A stretch of 64,000 nucleotides of DNA from Eubacterium callanderi (GCF_900142645.1 NZ_FRBP01000010.1:62001-126000); one strand, 5' to 3'. Positions 25,106 to 35,171 are shown, numbered from the stretch's first letter. Numbers and translations are program-made. Notes: generated by a model not told the origin, from the sequence alone.

Positions 25106-25435
25106 ATGTCTGTATCACTCAACGAAAAATTCTATCGTGTCATCGCAAATATCCCAGAAGGCCGGGTAGCCACTTACGGGCAGGTAGCTCTTCTGGCTGG
25201 CCGTCCCCGGGCTGCAAGAGCCGTGGGCGCTGCCCTCCGCCATGTTCCCGCTCATCTGGAACTCCCCTGTCACCGGGTTGTCTTCAGTGACGGCTCCCTT
25301 TGCAAGGGACTTATTTTCGGCGGTCCTGGTATTCAGGAACAGCTTTTGAAAAAAGAAGGCGTGGCTTTTCTGCCAAACGGCAAGGTCAATATGCGGTGCT
25401 GTCTCTGGAAAATTGCTGAAGACTTTTCCCATTAA
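25106..25435 (+). CDS. MGMT-family DNA repair protein (alkyltransferase domain only)
   Basis: Protein of 109 aa corresponding to the C-terminal DNA-binding and active-site domain of O6-methylguanine-DNA methyltransferase (IPEGRVATYGQVALLAGRPRAARAVG; LPCHRVV). The active-site cysteine is kept in PCHRV. It is therefore not an alkyltransferase-like (ATL) protein, where Trp or Ala replaces it, although its length is ATL-like. The usual N-terminal Ada/Ogt domain is absent. Confidence 0.85.
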   Translation: MSVSLNEKFYRVIANIPEGRVATYGQVALLAGRPRAARAVGAALRHVPAHLELPCHRVVFSDGSLCKGLIFGGPGIQEQLLKKEGVAFLPNGKVNMRCCLWKIAEDFSH

Positions 25436-25574
25436 AAGGGAAAGCTGACAGCTTCACATCCTTAAAATACAGCTCCCTTAATACCGCATTATCCGCTGGA
25501 ATACCAAGATTTTCAGCTATACCCTCAAGATGGTAATAGACCTCACGCACATCTTCCAACAGCTTTTTTTCTTA
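25398..25574 (-). pseudogene. Possible remnant of an unknown gene, antisense to the MGMT 3' end
   Basis: A 58-codon stop-free frame on the minus strand reads like real protein (KKLLEDVREVYYHLEGIAEN, then LGIPADNAVLRELYFKDVKL) with codon use like the neighbours. It has no ATG and no ribosome binding site, and is bounded by a stop just upstream. Its end overlaps the MGMT gene. It may be the tail of a decayed gene. I do not recognise the family. Confidence 0.25.
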
Positions 25575-25648
25575 TAACAAAATTTCTGTTTTTCATGTCC
25601 GCTGTCTGATTTTATGGTAAACTATTAAAAAACTCTGGGGTCTCTGAC

Positions 25649-27484
25649 ATGAAATCAAAAAATATTCAGAATACCCTCATTGCCTTTATTCAGACCTTTC
25701 CGGCACTATTGGCTTTTGAGGTTGTATATAAAATACTTTGCTCCGTTCTGCTGAAACCGCTGCTGTCATTTATCATGCAGATTTTTTTGAACCTCAGCGG
25801 CTACAGTCTGGCATTTAACGAGCGAATTCTTAATTTTTTTACCAATATTCCCGGGGTCATTACCCTCATCATCATGCTGGCGCTGGGCGCACTTATGGTT
25901 TATTATGAGTTTTCTGTCATCATCTTAATGCTCTACCACAGGCTTCATAAAAATCCAATCCGCCTTGGCACTGCCATGAAAATGGCTTTAACGACCTATA
26001 AAAGCCTTGAAAATTTTGGCTCGGTTGGTTTTACTGCCTATGCGCTGGGGCTCCTGCCGCTGATACATATCGGCTTACGCCCGTCGCTGCTGCCGCAGAC
26101 CCGGATTCCCAATTTTATCACCGGAGAGCTGTCAAAAACCCTGCTTGGAAATATTGGTGTTTACCTGTTTTACGTGGTTATATTTGTACTTTTTGTTATT
26201 CTGCTTTTCGTACTGCCCGCCATGGTTCTGGACCGCGTTTCGTTCATGAAGGCTTCACGGCGAAGCTTCAGTATTTTAAAAAAAGGGCGTCTGCCTGATG
26301 CTTTAGCGCTTGGCATTTACCTGATTTTATGGATTGTTTTGTTTAACTTTCCAGGGTTTGTACCCACTTATTTCCCCGGTATCTCCGGCAACGGCCCTTT
26401 CACTGTTTTCCTGAGTCTCTTTTCAGGAAATATGTTTGCGCCGCTTATGGGCTTTCTGCTGGCAGGCCTGCTGCGCATCACCCTCATTCTTTTGCTTTTA
26501 ACGATCCTGACTGCGGGCTACAGCAGGCTCGATGGACGGGTAAATATTGACGGGGAAGCCCTTCCCTTTATTGACGAAAGGCTTGGCCACACAAAGGAAA
26601 AGGCCATGAGTTTTTTTCATATTTCACGCCATACGGCCAAAAGCGCCTGGACGCATATCAAAGCCCATCCCTTTTTTATCAAACACCAGAAGCCCATTGC
26701 TCTTGGCGTTGTTATTCTGGCTGCCGTAGGCATGTTCAGCCTCTTTTATAATCCACCCGCTTTGCACAGCCCCATCGTCATCGGGCACCGCGGAAGCTCG
26801 GAGGGTGTGGAAAATACCCTCGGCTCCATCCAGGGGGGGATTGACCAGGGCGCTGACTACGCGGAAATTGACATTCTTTTATCTAAAGATAACGTGCCAA
26901 TGGTCATCCACGACAGTAATCTCCAGCGTCTTTCCGGCGAAAATGTCAACGTCTATGACCTGACCGCTAAGGAGCTCGGTGAACTGACCTTGTTCCAAAA
27001 CGACGCTAAGGGGAAGATATCAACTCTCGAAGAAGTAATAAAGGCCACAAAAGGACAGATCAAACTGCTCATTGAGTTGAAAACCCACGGACACGAAACC
27101 GCTGACGTTGCCGCTGAAACCGCCAAAGTCGTTGAAGCGCAGAATGATGAAAAAAATTGTATGTTCATGTCCCTGGACTACAGCCTGGTGGAACAGCTAA
27201 AAACCCTGCACCCCGAATATACGGTTGGCTACTGTGTCTACGGCAATCTGGGCAAGGCAGACACAAGGCGGCTGGTCAATATGGACATTGACTTCCTCAC
27301 CGTTGAGGAGAATATGGTCACAAAAAGCCTGATCAGCAAAGCCAGAAAAGCATGGCTCCCGGTTTATGTCTGGACGGTGGATGAGTCCAAGGCCATGCGA
27401 CAGTATCTCGATCTTGGGGTGCTCGGCCTGATTACCGATAAACCCGCCGCAGGCCGTGAGGTTATTGACCAACAAAACCCATGA
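25649..27484 (+). CDS. Glycerophosphodiester phosphodiesterase with N-terminal membrane domain
   Basis: Protein of 611 aa. Residues 1-370 hold about seven to eight membrane segments of the type found in GDPD membrane-domain proteins. The catalytic GDPD barrel starts at residue 380 (IGHRGSSEGVENTLGSI) with EIDILLSKDNVPMVIHD next; the usual PENT motif reads VENT here. It hydrolyses glycerophosphodiesters, releasing glycerol 3-phosphate, and the membrane part suggests action on lipid or lipoteichoic acid debris at the membrane. Confidence 0.9.
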   Translation: MKSKNIQNTLIAFIQTFPALLAFEVVYKILCSVLLKPLLSFIMQIFLNLSGYSLAFNERILNFFTNIPGVITLIIMLALGALMVYYEFSVIILMLYHRLHKNPIRLGTAMKMALTTYKSLENFGSVGFTAYALGLLPLIHIGLRPSLLPQTRIPNFITGELSKTLLGNIGVYLFYVVIFVLFVILLFVLPAMVLDRVSFMKASRRSFSILKKGRLPDALALGIYLILWIVLFNFPGFVPTYFPGISGNGPFTVFLSLFSGNMFAPLMGFLLAGLLRITLILLLLTILTAGYSRLDGRVNIDGEALPFIDERLGHTKEKAMSFFHISRHTAKSAWTHIKAHPFFIKHQKPIALGVVILAAVGMFSLFYNPPALHSPIVIGHRGSSEGVENTLGSIQGGIDQGADYAEIDILLSKDNVPMVIHDSNLQRLSGENVNVYDLTAKELGELTLFQNDAKGKISTLEEVIKATKGQIKLLIELKTHGHETADVAAETAKVVEAQNDEKNCMFMSLDYSLVEQLKTLHPEYTVGYCVYGNLGKADTRRLVNMDIDFLTVEENMVTKSLISKARKAWLPVYVWTVDESKAMRQYLDLGVLGLITDKPAAGREVIDQQNP

Positions 27485-27570
27485 AGCCAGTCGATGTTTG
27501 AAGCTGTTTAAAATGGGTATTTCTATTTTAATAATTACTAACCATTATAAAATAGAAGGAGATAATTGAT

Positions 27571-28338
27571 ATGTTTGATTTGACAGATAAAGTAGCGGTC
27601 GTCACAGGCGCCTCCAGCGGGTTAGGCGCAGATTCCGCAAGAGCATATGCGCAAAACGGCGCAAATGTTGTACTGCTTGCCAGAAGAAAAGAAAAACTGG
27701 AGCAGGTGGCCTCCGAAATTTCCGGAATGGGCCGAAAGGTTTTGGTCATTTCCTGCGATGTGACTGACGAAGAATGTGTTAAAAAAGCCGTTGAAGAAAT
27801 AATCGAAAAATTTGGCAGAATTGATATTCTGCTCAACAACGCCGGCGTTGCTGTCCGCGGCGGTGTAGATACCCTGACCGTAGAAGACTGGGACCACGCC
27901 ATGGATGTCAATGTCAAAGGGATGTTTATTATGAGCAAATATGTCGTCCCGCATATGAAAGAACAAAATTACGGAAAAATCGTTAATATCAGTTCTGTCA
28001 ACGCGCTGATCGGGGACAAGGCCGATATGTTTATCCGCCACTCCTACAACGCCTCCAAAAGCGCGGTTCTTGGTCTGACAATCGGGATGGCTGCCTCCTA
28101 TGGGCAATTTAATATCACCGTTAACGCCGTATGCCCAGGGCTTTTTGAATCCGAAATGACAAAGGATACGCTCTTTAAGTCTGAAGCCTTCCTTCAGGGG
28201 TACAGCGCCCAATGTCCTATGAGCCGTCCTGGAAAACGCGGCGAGGTCAGCGGACCGGTACTTTTCTTTTCCAGTGATGCTTCCAGCTATGTCACTGGCC
28301 AGCACATTGTCGTAGACGGTGGCACTTCAATCGTCTGA
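27571..28338 (+). CDS. Short-chain dehydrogenase/reductase
   Basis: SDR of 255 aa: NAD(P)-binding VTGASSGLGADSARA at residues 10-24, the NNAG motif (LLNNAGVAV), catalytic Ser in NISSVNA and YNASK as the active-site Tyr-Lys pair. The C-terminal GQHIVVDGGTS is typical of the FabG-like classical group. The substrate is not apparent. It is a single gene with its own AGAAGGAGA site. Confidence 0.9.
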   Translation: MFDLTDKVAVVTGASSGLGADSARAYAQNGANVVLLARRKEKLEQVASEISGMGRKVLVISCDVTDEECVKKAVEEIIEKFGRIDILLNNAGVAVRGGVDTLTVEDWDHAMDVNVKGMFIMSKYVVPHMKEQNYGKIVNISSVNALIGDKADMFIRHSYNASKSAVLGLTIGMAASYGQFNITVNAVCPGLFESEMTKDTLFKSEAFLQGYSAQCPMSRPGKRGEVSGPVLFFSSDASSYVTGQHIVVDGGTSIV

Positions 28339-28351
28339 CAAATAAATTTAC

Positions 28352-28406
28352 GCCCTGTCATCTCCCCTCCGCACTGCTGCGCATAGTGGAGAGACAGGGC
28401 TTTTTA
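28352..28406. terminator. Bidirectional terminator between convergent SDR and AKR genes
   Basis: GCCCTGTC...GACAGGGC outer stem with an inner partly paired CTCC/GGAG region, followed by TTTTT on the plus strand. Confidence 0.8.
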
Positions 28407-28408
28407 TT

Positions 28409-29566
28409 TTACAGTCCAAAAATACGGCGGGCTTCCTGCATATTGACAACAACATCCACACCAAAGGGACAGCGCTTCAAACAGCTTCCGCATTCGATAC
28501 AGTCTGAGGCGTGCACCGCCAGCGCTTTATAATGCTCAGCTGTGGCTCCTGGTAGTCTGCCCCCATGCTCTCTGGCGACATCCAGATATTTTGTCACTGC
28601 CGCCACATCAATGCCCATGGGGCAGGGCTGGCAGTGATTGCAGTACATGCATTGCCCCTGCATCTGAAAGCTGGGCGCTTCGGCAATAGCGCTGTAGTCC
28701 CTTTCCGCCTCAGTGCTCTGGCAGTAGGCTGCCGCCTCGTCAATTTCATGAAGCGTGGAAAGGCCAGGCAGCACAGACACTACTCCAGGACGATCCAGCG
28801 CATAGTGATAGCACTGCGCCGGTGTCATGGCTTTTCCAAAAGGTGAGCTTTCCGCTGACAAAAGCCGCCCTGCAGCCAGCGCTTTCATGACAGTAATGCC
28901 AATTCCAAGGGCCTCACAGAGCTGATACAAAGCGATTCTGGCCGGAGCGATCCCCAGCGCCCTTTCATCCACCGATACGCCTCTAAATTCCATGATATCC
29001 TCAACCTCCCTCTGTCCGTGGTCCAGATCATAGGCTGGGTTGAGGCTGAACATGAGCATCTCGTACAAGCCGGTCTCCACCTGTTTCATGGCAGTAACAG
29101 CATTGTGCGAGCTAAATCCAAGCTTTCGGATAACGCCATGGCTCTTTAAATCCAGGGCATACTCCAAAATACCGCTTTTTTCTACTGCTTCACAATCCTT
29201 TTCCGAATCCAGAAAATGAATTATCCCAAAGTCCACGTGGTCCTGCTTCAGCCGGTCCAGCATATCCTCAAAGGAGCGCTTCACCTCTTCCAGATTTCTG
29301 CTGCGGATATACTGCCCATCACCACCGCATACTGTACATAAATGCCCCTGTATCATCATTTTGCCAGGGTGCGTCCTTATTGCCTCTCCAATCGCATCTC
29401 TTATTTCCGGCTGGGGCATGTAAAGATCCAGCAGGTTAACGCCAAGATCCATGGCGTGGTGGATCATCTCAATGATTTTCTCCCCGGGCATTCCCTCCAG
29501 ATAGACGCCTCCAAAGCCAATCACACTGACTGGTGTCTCGATCCCCTTTATTCTTCGATATTCCAT
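28409..29566 (-). CDS. Aldo/keto reductase with C-terminal 4Fe-4S domain
   Basis: Protein of 385 aa starting at MEYRRIKGIETPVSVIGFGG behind AAAGGAGCAATTGCT. The first 280 residues are an AKR barrel (DHVDFGIIHFLDS; GFSSHNAVTAMK). The C-terminal part has two cysteine groups, CMYCNHCQPCPMGIDV and CIECGSCLKRCPFGVDV, which form [4Fe-4S] clusters. This fusion is common in anaerobes; the substrate is unknown, and electrons may come from ferredoxin rather than NAD(P)H. Confidence 0.88.
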   Translation of the reverse strand: MEYRRIKGIETPVSVIGFGGVYLEGMPGEKIIEMIHHAMDLGVNLLDLYMPQPEIRDAIGEAIRTHPGKMMIQGHLCTVCGGDGQYIRSRNLEEVKRSFEDMLDRLKQDHVDFGIIHFLDSEKDCEAVEKSGILEYALDLKSHGVIRKLGFSSHNAVTAMKQVETGLYEMLMFSLNPAYDLDHGQREVEDIMEFRGVSVDERALGIAPARIALYQLCEALGIGITVMKALAAGRLLSAESSPFGKAMTPAQCYHYALDRPGVVSVLPGLSTLHEIDEAAAYCQSTEAERDYSAIAEAPSFQMQGQCMYCNHCQPCPMGIDVAAVTKYLDVAREHGGRLPGATAEHYKALAVHASDCIECGSCLKRCPFGVDVVVNMQEARRIFGL

Positions 29567-29717
29567 AGCAATTGCTCCTTTCCCCATTTAACCGTATTAT
29601 ATCACCCTTTTCTCCTGCGAAACAGATGTAAAATTTCGTCGGACAAAAGCCCTTTTCTTCTTGACCCTGCTCCCTCTTCAGACTTACAATAAAAGCAGCC
29701 CACCAAAGGAGTTCTTT

Positions 29718-31316
29718 ATGACTAATTATAAAACCAGTATTTTCAATGATGTGCTGGGGCCTGTGATGACTGGACCTTCCAGCTCCCACACAGCCGGCCC
29801 AGGCCGTATCGGATACTTTACCGGCAGTCTGATGCCGGATTTTAAATCCGTTCAGCTGATTTTTCCCAAAAGCAGCTCATATGCCACCACCTATAAAGGT
29901 CAAAAGTCGGATATTGCCTTTGCCGCTGGCCTTCTTGGCTTGCCGCTAAACCATCCTGACTTTAAAAACAGCCTCCGCCGTCTTAAAGAAAAAAGCATTG
30001 GCTTTGATATCTGCCTGACCGACACAGCCTGCGAGCATCCTAACACCTGTGACCTTGTTCTTGGGGGCCCTTCCGGGCGTCTCTGTGTCACTTCTCTTTC
30101 CATAGGCGGCGGAATGTTCTGCATAACTGCCCTCAACGGTGCCCCCGTCGATTTCAAAGGGGACTGTCCTGTACTCGCAGGATTTTACACTACGGAAACA
30201 CAGGGCGCTCTCAGAACCTTTCTGGAGACGCTGCCACCAGCCATCGCTGACACCAAAAGCCTGATCTGCGGCACTGGTTTTTATGCGCTGCCGCTGAAAG
30301 CATCCACTTCGCCCGATGAAATTAAAAGACTCATAAAAACAGCACCGGAAACACTGCGCTATATTCCCGCCATCCTTCCTGTACCCACGCCCGCGCAAGC
30401 AGCGCTGCCTTTCAGCACCTCTGGCGCGCTCACCGCATTTTTAGACAAAAATCCCATGCCACTCTGGCAGGCCGCAGTTGAATATGAAGCCGCCAGGAGC
30501 GGATGGGCTGCGGAGAAAGTGCTGAGCTATTCCAAAATGCTCGTAAAAACCATGCATCAATCCATAAGCTTTGGTTTGCTGGACGCTTCAAATGGCGAAA
30601 GCCTTACAAACCGTTCGGCCCGGTCAATGGCAGCGGCAGCTTCTGCCGGCAGGCTTCTTTCCGCCAGTCCTTATCAAAACGGAGCAGTCTACAGCACCGC
30701 TGTCATGGAGGCCAGCAACGCCATGGGCGTCGTGGTCGCCGGACCAACGGCAGGCTCCTGCGGCGTGCTTCCCGGAGTGCTCTTCGCACTGCTTCAAGAG
30801 ACAGGAATACCCCCTTCTTTCCCGCCTGTTTTACCTGAAAAGGCTTTAGAACAAGCTGCGAAGGCCTTACTGTGCGCTGGCATCATCGGCGTATTCATCG
30901 CAGAGCAGGCTACCTTTGCCGCCGAGCTTTGCGGCTGCCAGGCAGAGAACGGCGCTGCCAGCGCCATGGCCGCAGCGATGGCGGTCTCCCTCGTGAACGA
31001 AGACCCGATCTTATCTCTGCGCGCTGCCTCTACCGCGCTGCAGAATGTCCTTGGACTCATCTGTGACCCGGTTGCCTGCAGAGTTGAGATCCCCTGTATC
31101 AGCCGGAACGCCATGTCGGTTTCCAATGCTCTGACCAGCGCGGAAATGACGCTCGGCGGCTACGATTCCCAGATACCTCTTGACCAAACCATCGAGACAA
31201 TGTACCGCGTGGGCCGCCAGCTCCCATCTGAACTTCGCTGTACTGGAAACGGCGGACTCTGCCTTACTCCGGCTGCTCTTGCGATGGCAAAAAATGCGGG
31301 ACAGCCGCACGAATGA
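29718..31316 (+). CDS. sdaA: Single-chain iron-sulfur L-serine dehydratase
   Basis: Converts L-serine to pyruvate and ammonia. It is one polypeptide of 532 aa that joins the beta domain (about residues 1-200, VMTGPSSSHTAGPGRIGYF) and the alpha domain (from about 240, EASNAMGVVVAGPTAGSCGVLPGV with the first cluster cysteine; further Cys in LGLICDPVACRVEIPC). The start at MTNYKTSIF follows AAAGGAGTTCTTT; the open frame extends upstream without a ribosome binding site. Oxygen-sensitive 4Fe-4S enzymes of this kind are usual in anaerobes. Confidence 0.9.
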   Translation: MTNYKTSIFNDVLGPVMTGPSSSHTAGPGRIGYFTGSLMPDFKSVQLIFPKSSSYATTYKGQKSDIAFAAGLLGLPLNHPDFKNSLRRLKEKSIGFDICLTDTACEHPNTCDLVLGGPSGRLCVTSLSIGGGMFCITALNGAPVDFKGDCPVLAGFYTTETQGALRTFLETLPPAIADTKSLICGTGFYALPLKASTSPDEIKRLIKTAPETLRYIPAILPVPTPAQAALPFSTSGALTAFLDKNPMPLWQAAVEYEAARSGWAAEKVLSYSKMLVKTMHQSISFGLLDASNGESLTNRSARSMAAAASAGRLLSASPYQNGAVYSTAVMEASNAMGVVVAGPTAGSCGVLPGVLFALLQETGIPPSFPPVLPEKALEQAAKALLCAGIIGVFIAEQATFAAELCGCQAENGAASAMAAAMAVSLVNEDPILSLRAASTALQNVLGLICDPVACRVEIPCISRNAMSVSNALTSAEMTLGGYDSQIPLDQTIETMYRVGRQLPSELRCTGNGGLCLTPAALAMAKNAGQPHE

Positions 31317-31398
31317 CGCTTTTTACCGCTTAAATAAACTCACGATTTTTTTAAATTGTGCTATAATGATAAAAAGCCTAAAATGAAGAGGAACAGCC

Positions 31399-32145
31399 AT
31401 GATAAAAATTGCCATCTGCGACGACCAGCCCGATGAGCTGGCTGAGCTGGCCGCCATTATAAAAAACTACTGTAAAAGCAGACAAAAGACGATCTCTCTG
31501 GACTGCTTCCAGTCCAGCCATGCCCTGCTGGATACCGTGGAGGGGCAAAACCACTTTGATATTCTAATTCTGGATATTATTCTGCCAGAGATGGATGGCA
31601 TCGCCTTAGCCAAGGCGCTTCGGACCATTGATGATGAGAGCACAATCATCTTTTTGACCACTTCCCCAGACTATGCGCTGAAATCTTATGAAGTAAATGC
31701 TTTTCAGTACCTTCTTAAGCCCCTTGACAGACAAAAATTTTATGACATCCTGGATAAGCTGTTGGACCGACTGACGCTGACCCAGACTCAGCGTCTTGTC
31801 ATAACTACCCCTCAGGGCATCCAGAGCCTGAAGGCCTACGACATTACCTATGTGGAGCATATCAGTCATGTGCTCTATATCCACAAAAAGGACGGCGCCG
31901 CCATTGCCACGGCCAACTCGACCATTACCCTGACCGAACTCGAAAATCATCTCAATGATCCCGGCTGTTTTTTGCGGCCACACCGCGCATTTATAGTAAA
32001 TCTCCATGCTATCAGCACCTTAAATTCAGACAGCTTTATTCTGGAGGACGGCACGATTATCCCCATTGCCGGACGCCGTTACACAGCGGTCAAGGAACAG
32101 TATCTCAATTTTCTTCTGCATAATAAAGGCGGCCTCCTGCTATGA
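31399..32145 (+). CDS. LytTR-family response regulator (AgrA/VirR type)
   Basis: Response regulator of 248 aa. The receiver domain covers about residues 1-125, with phosphorylation site Asp59 in DILILDIILPEMDG and acidic pocket CDDQ. The LytTR DNA-binding domain covers about 135-240 (YDITYVEHISHVLYIHKKDG; FLRPHRAFIVNL). It overlaps the kinase gene by 4 bp. Targets are probably cell-surface or peptide-signal genes elsewhere; no AgrD-like peptide gene was found here. Confidence 0.92.
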   Translation: MIKIAICDDQPDELAELAAIIKNYCKSRQKTISLDCFQSSHALLDTVEGQNHFDILILDIILPEMDGIALAKALRTIDDESTIIFLTTSPDYALKSYEVNAFQYLLKPLDRQKFYDILDKLLDRLTLTQTQRLVITTPQGIQSLKAYDITYVEHISHVLYIHKKDGAAIATANSTITLTELENHLNDPGCFLRPHRAFIVNLHAISTLNSDSFILEDGTIIPIAGRRYTAVKEQYLNFLLHNKGGLLL

Positions 32146-33437
32146 TGTCCGGAACCTTCTGCCAGTCATTTTTACGGGCGTCTTTATCCCTTTTATGTAC
32201 CATTAGCCTGATTTTTGTTATGACAGAGTTCCGCTATTCCCGCAGGAAGTGTTTTTTGATCATTTTCTTTTTCTTTGTAGCCGCTATGACGATCAATGGC
32301 ATTATTCTCTATGCAGCAGGTCTTGACGTGCTCTTTCGATATTTTCTGTTCACCACGACCCTGCCCTGTGTTATTCTGCTGGCCGTTTTGGCAAAGGATG
32401 ATATCTTTAAAGCCCAGTTTAACTTCTGGACCCAGATCAACCTTTTTTTTGCCATTGTCATACTTTCCTATTATGGCACACAGGCCCTGGGCGGCGGTTT
32501 TTATACAGAACTGCTTCTGAGGCTTCTGCTCTATGGGGGTGTCTTTCTGCTTTATACCCGGTATCTGCGCAAGCCCTTCCGGCTTTTCGCAAAATCATTG
32601 GAAACTGGCTGGATTTTGATCTCCTTTGTACCGGCACTGTTCTGTACAGTGATCATTTCTCTGGTGCTTTTTCCCACAATTTTTTATGAAAGGCCCCAGG
32701 TCCTTCCTACACTGGGGCTGGTCTACCTGACCATGTTTGGCGTTTATGCGGTGATCTTTATTACCTTTCAGCGTTCCTATGAGCTCACCAGCGCCCGCCG
32801 GGAGGCCGAATTTCTAGGCCTTCAGATCAATCTGCAAAAACGCCAGTTTGATACTCAGCAGCAGAAAATGGAGGTTATCCGCATGTACCGGCACGATATG
32901 CGCCACCACATTGGTATTATCATCGCTTTTTTGCAGGATGGACACCCGGAGAAGGCCGAAGCCTATTCCCGCCAGATACAAAGCATGATTGATGAAACTT
33001 CCTATTATCAGTTCTGTGAAAATTATCTGGTGAACACGCTGGTTTCTTTATACACGGATCTGGCCATGACAAAAGGCATCACGATCTGCAGCGATCTGTC
33101 CATTCCCAGAGAGCTTTTTGTAGAGGATACCGACCTCTGCGTCATTTTCTCAAACGCCCTTGAAAATGCCCTTAACGCCTGCAGCAAGCTCCCTGCTTCT
33201 GATGAACGGAGCATTGATCTGATCTGCCGGAAGTATCCGGATAAGCTTGTCATTGAAATCAGCAACAGCTTTAACGGCCAGGCTGAGTTTAATGAAGAAG
33301 GCCTTCCCGTCAGCCACGACGAGCATCATGGCATCGGCACACAGAGCATTGCTTTTATTGTAAAAAAATATAGCGGCATTCTGCATTATAAAACAGAGAA
33401 CCGCCTGTTTACACTCCAAATTTTGCTGAACCATTAA
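32142..33437 (+). CDS. GHKL-type sensor histidine kinase (AgrC-like)
   Basis: Membrane kinase of 431 aa with six to seven N-terminal helices (about residues 5-215). A coiled segment with the phosphorylated His follows (MYRHDMRHHIGIIIAFL, about residue 250), then a GHKL ATPase domain (N-box FSNALENALNAC; G-box GIGTQSIAFIVKKYSG). It is the partner of the upstream LytTR regulator. Confidence 0.92.
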   Translation: MMSGTFCQSFLRASLSLLCTISLIFVMTEFRYSRRKCFLIIFFFFVAAMTINGIILYAAGLDVLFRYFLFTTTLPCVILLAVLAKDDIFKAQFNFWTQINLFFAIVILSYYGTQALGGGFYTELLLRLLLYGGVFLLYTRYLRKPFRLFAKSLETGWILISFVPALFCTVIISLVLFPTIFYERPQVLPTLGLVYLTMFGVYAVIFITFQRSYELTSARREAEFLGLQINLQKRQFDTQQQKMEVIRMYRHDMRHHIGIIIAFLQDGHPEKAEAYSRQIQSMIDETSYYQFCENYLVNTLVSLYTDLAMTKGITICSDLSIPRELFVEDTDLCVIFSNALENALNACSKLPASDERSIDLICRKYPDKLVIEISNSFNGQAEFNEEGLPVSHDEHHGIGTQSIAFIVKKYSGILHYKTENRLFTLQILLNH

Positions 33438-33469
33438 AAAAACGGCAGTATGCCGTTTTTTTAATGGTT
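33429..33469. terminator. Bidirectional terminator between kinase and HAD genes
   Basis: Long perfect inverted repeat: AACCATTAAAAAAACGGCA, 3-nt loop, TGCCGTTTTTTTAATGGTT. The A/T runs inside the arms serve both convergent genes. Confidence 0.9.
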
Positions 33470-34107
33470 CATTTTACAAGCTCAGACAAATTTTCCATAA
33501 CGCTCACGTGAGGCACTGTTTCAAAATCTGCGGCGGTGGTTGTGCCTGTGGTCACGGCTGCAAAGTGCACCCCTGCATTCTGGGCGGTGCGGGCATCAAC
33601 CAGACTGTCACCGATATAGAGTGTTTCTTCTCTGCCACATTTCAGCCTGTCCAACGCCTTCCAGACCCCTTCCGGGCTTGGTTTGGCTGTTTCCACATCC
33701 TCGCCGCCGATAACCAGGTCAATCAATTCATCCATACCATAAAGGCGGATAGTGCTCTCAATCCGATAGCGGTATTTCGTGGAGATAATCCCTGTTTTCA
33801 CTCCCTGTTTTTTTAGTTTTCTAAGCATGGGCAGCGCTTCGGGGAACAGCTTAGTGTTTGCCACCATCACTTCATCGGACTTCTCGACATACTGTTTCCG
33901 GTAGCCGGCAACGGTCTCCCGGTCCTTAATGCCCGTCAGCAGCATAAACGCCTCCTCCAGGGTTAAGCCAATGGTTTTCTTAATGGCATCCTCCTCAATC
34001 CCTTTAAAGCCATTGCGTTCAAAAACATGCTGGAAACACATGACGATGCCCTTTTCTGAATTTGCCAGTGTATAATCAAAATCAAAAAGATATGCTTTGT
34101 AATCCAT
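33469..34107 (-). CDS. HAD-family phosphatase (phosphoglycolate phosphatase-like)
   Basis: HAD hydrolase of 212 aa: motif I FDFDYTLANSE at residues 8-18, motif II GIISTKY, motif III Lys and motif IV in YIGDSLVDARTAQNAG. The cap domain is of the alpha-helical type (residues 20-85). Substrates of this group vary and cannot be read here. The start follows CAGGAGGTAGAAA. Confidence 0.88.
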   Translation of the reverse strand: MDYKAYLFDFDYTLANSEKGIVMCFQHVFERNGFKGIEEDAIKKTIGLTLEEAFMLLTGIKDRETVAGYRKQYVEKSDEVMVANTKLFPEALPMLRKLKKQGVKTGIISTKYRYRIESTIRLYGMDELIDLVIGGEDVETAKPSPEGVWKALDRLKCGREETLYIGDSLVDARTAQNAGVHFAAVTTGTTTAADFETVPHVSVMENLSELVK

Positions 34108-34235
34108 TTTCTACCTCCTGGTATCACAATAGCTTTATTATAGCAGTTCTGCTGTCTTTTTTACAGCTTTCCCTTTGTTTTATGGTAATCCGGCGTTATA
34201 ATAGAATTCAGAATTTAAACGAAGAAGGGATCAGT

Positions 34236-35123
34236 ATGTTTGGAGAATGCCATGCCCACATGATCATGGATGGTGTATGCTTCCGTGAAGCCGCGGCAAA
34301 ACACAGAAACGGCCCCGATGAAGCCCTGATCCGGCAGGTCCTGTCAGCCTACCAAAAACGGAATGTCCTCTTTATCCGTGACGGCGGCGATAATCTGGGC
34401 GTTTCACGGCTGGCTGCCGACCTGGCGCAAGAATACGGTATTGACTACCGGACGCCGGTATTTGCCATCCACCATCGGGGTTACTACGGCGGAATCGTTG
34501 GCTTTGCCTATGACAGCCTGAAGGAATATGCCCGGCTTGTTCAGAAAGCCCGCTCCTATCGGTGTGATTTTATAAAAATCATGACTGCCGGCATCATGGA
34601 TTTTGACCACGCCGGACGTTTAAGCTGCCCGGGCCTGCCAGGGCAGGAGGTGGCTGAAATGGTTCGTATCGCCCATTCTGAAGGCTATTCAGTCATGACC
34701 CATGTCAATGGCGCCGATCATATAAAAGTTGCCCTGGAGGCTGGTGTGGACAGCATTGAGCATGGCAACTTCATGGATGCGGAATGTCTTTCTCTTTTGA
34801 AGGAAACCGGAGCAGTCTGGTGCCCTACCATTGCCATAACCGGTAATATCATCGGTAGCGGACGGTATAATGACACTGTTCTGACAAGCATCCATGAGCG
34901 GCAGCTCGCCAATATCCAGAGAGCCTTTGACCTCGGGGCCGCCGTAGCCCTTGGCAGTGACGCCGGAGCCTTCCGGGTGACGCATCCCCGGGGGGTTTTT
35001 GATGAGTATGGCTATTTCAGGCAGGCTGTACCTGACCAGGCCTTTCTGGACGCCCGGCTTGCAGAGGCAGAGGCAACGGTGCGGGAAAGGTTTAAGGCTG
35101 GAGGGATTATAATGGAAAATTGA
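34236..35123 (+). CDS. Amidohydrolase-family metal-dependent hydrolase
   Basis: Protein of 295 aa from MFGECHAHMIMDG, chosen because GAAGAAGGGATCAGT precedes it and the HxH metal motif is then at the N-terminus, as usual for short members. Further ligands: MTHVNGADH, DSIEHGNFM and ALGSDAGAF. It is shorter than dihydroorotase or imidazolonepropionase and lacks the N-terminal small beta domain. The substrate is unknown. Confidence 0.82.
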   Translation: MFGECHAHMIMDGVCFREAAAKHRNGPDEALIRQVLSAYQKRNVLFIRDGGDNLGVSRLAADLAQEYGIDYRTPVFAIHHRGYYGGIVGFAYDSLKEYARLVQKARSYRCDFIKIMTAGIMDFDHAGRLSCPGLPGQEVAEMVRIAHSEGYSVMTHVNGADHIKVALEAGVDSIEHGNFMDAECLSLLKETGAVWCPTIAITGNIIGSGRYNDTVLTSIHERQLANIQRAFDLGAAVALGSDAGAFRVTHPRGVFDEYGYFRQAVPDQAFLDARLAEAEATVRERFKAGGIIMEN

Positions 35124-35171
35124 AAATGGAGAATTTTTCATTTTTAATTTTCGTATGCAGCAGCGTCTTTA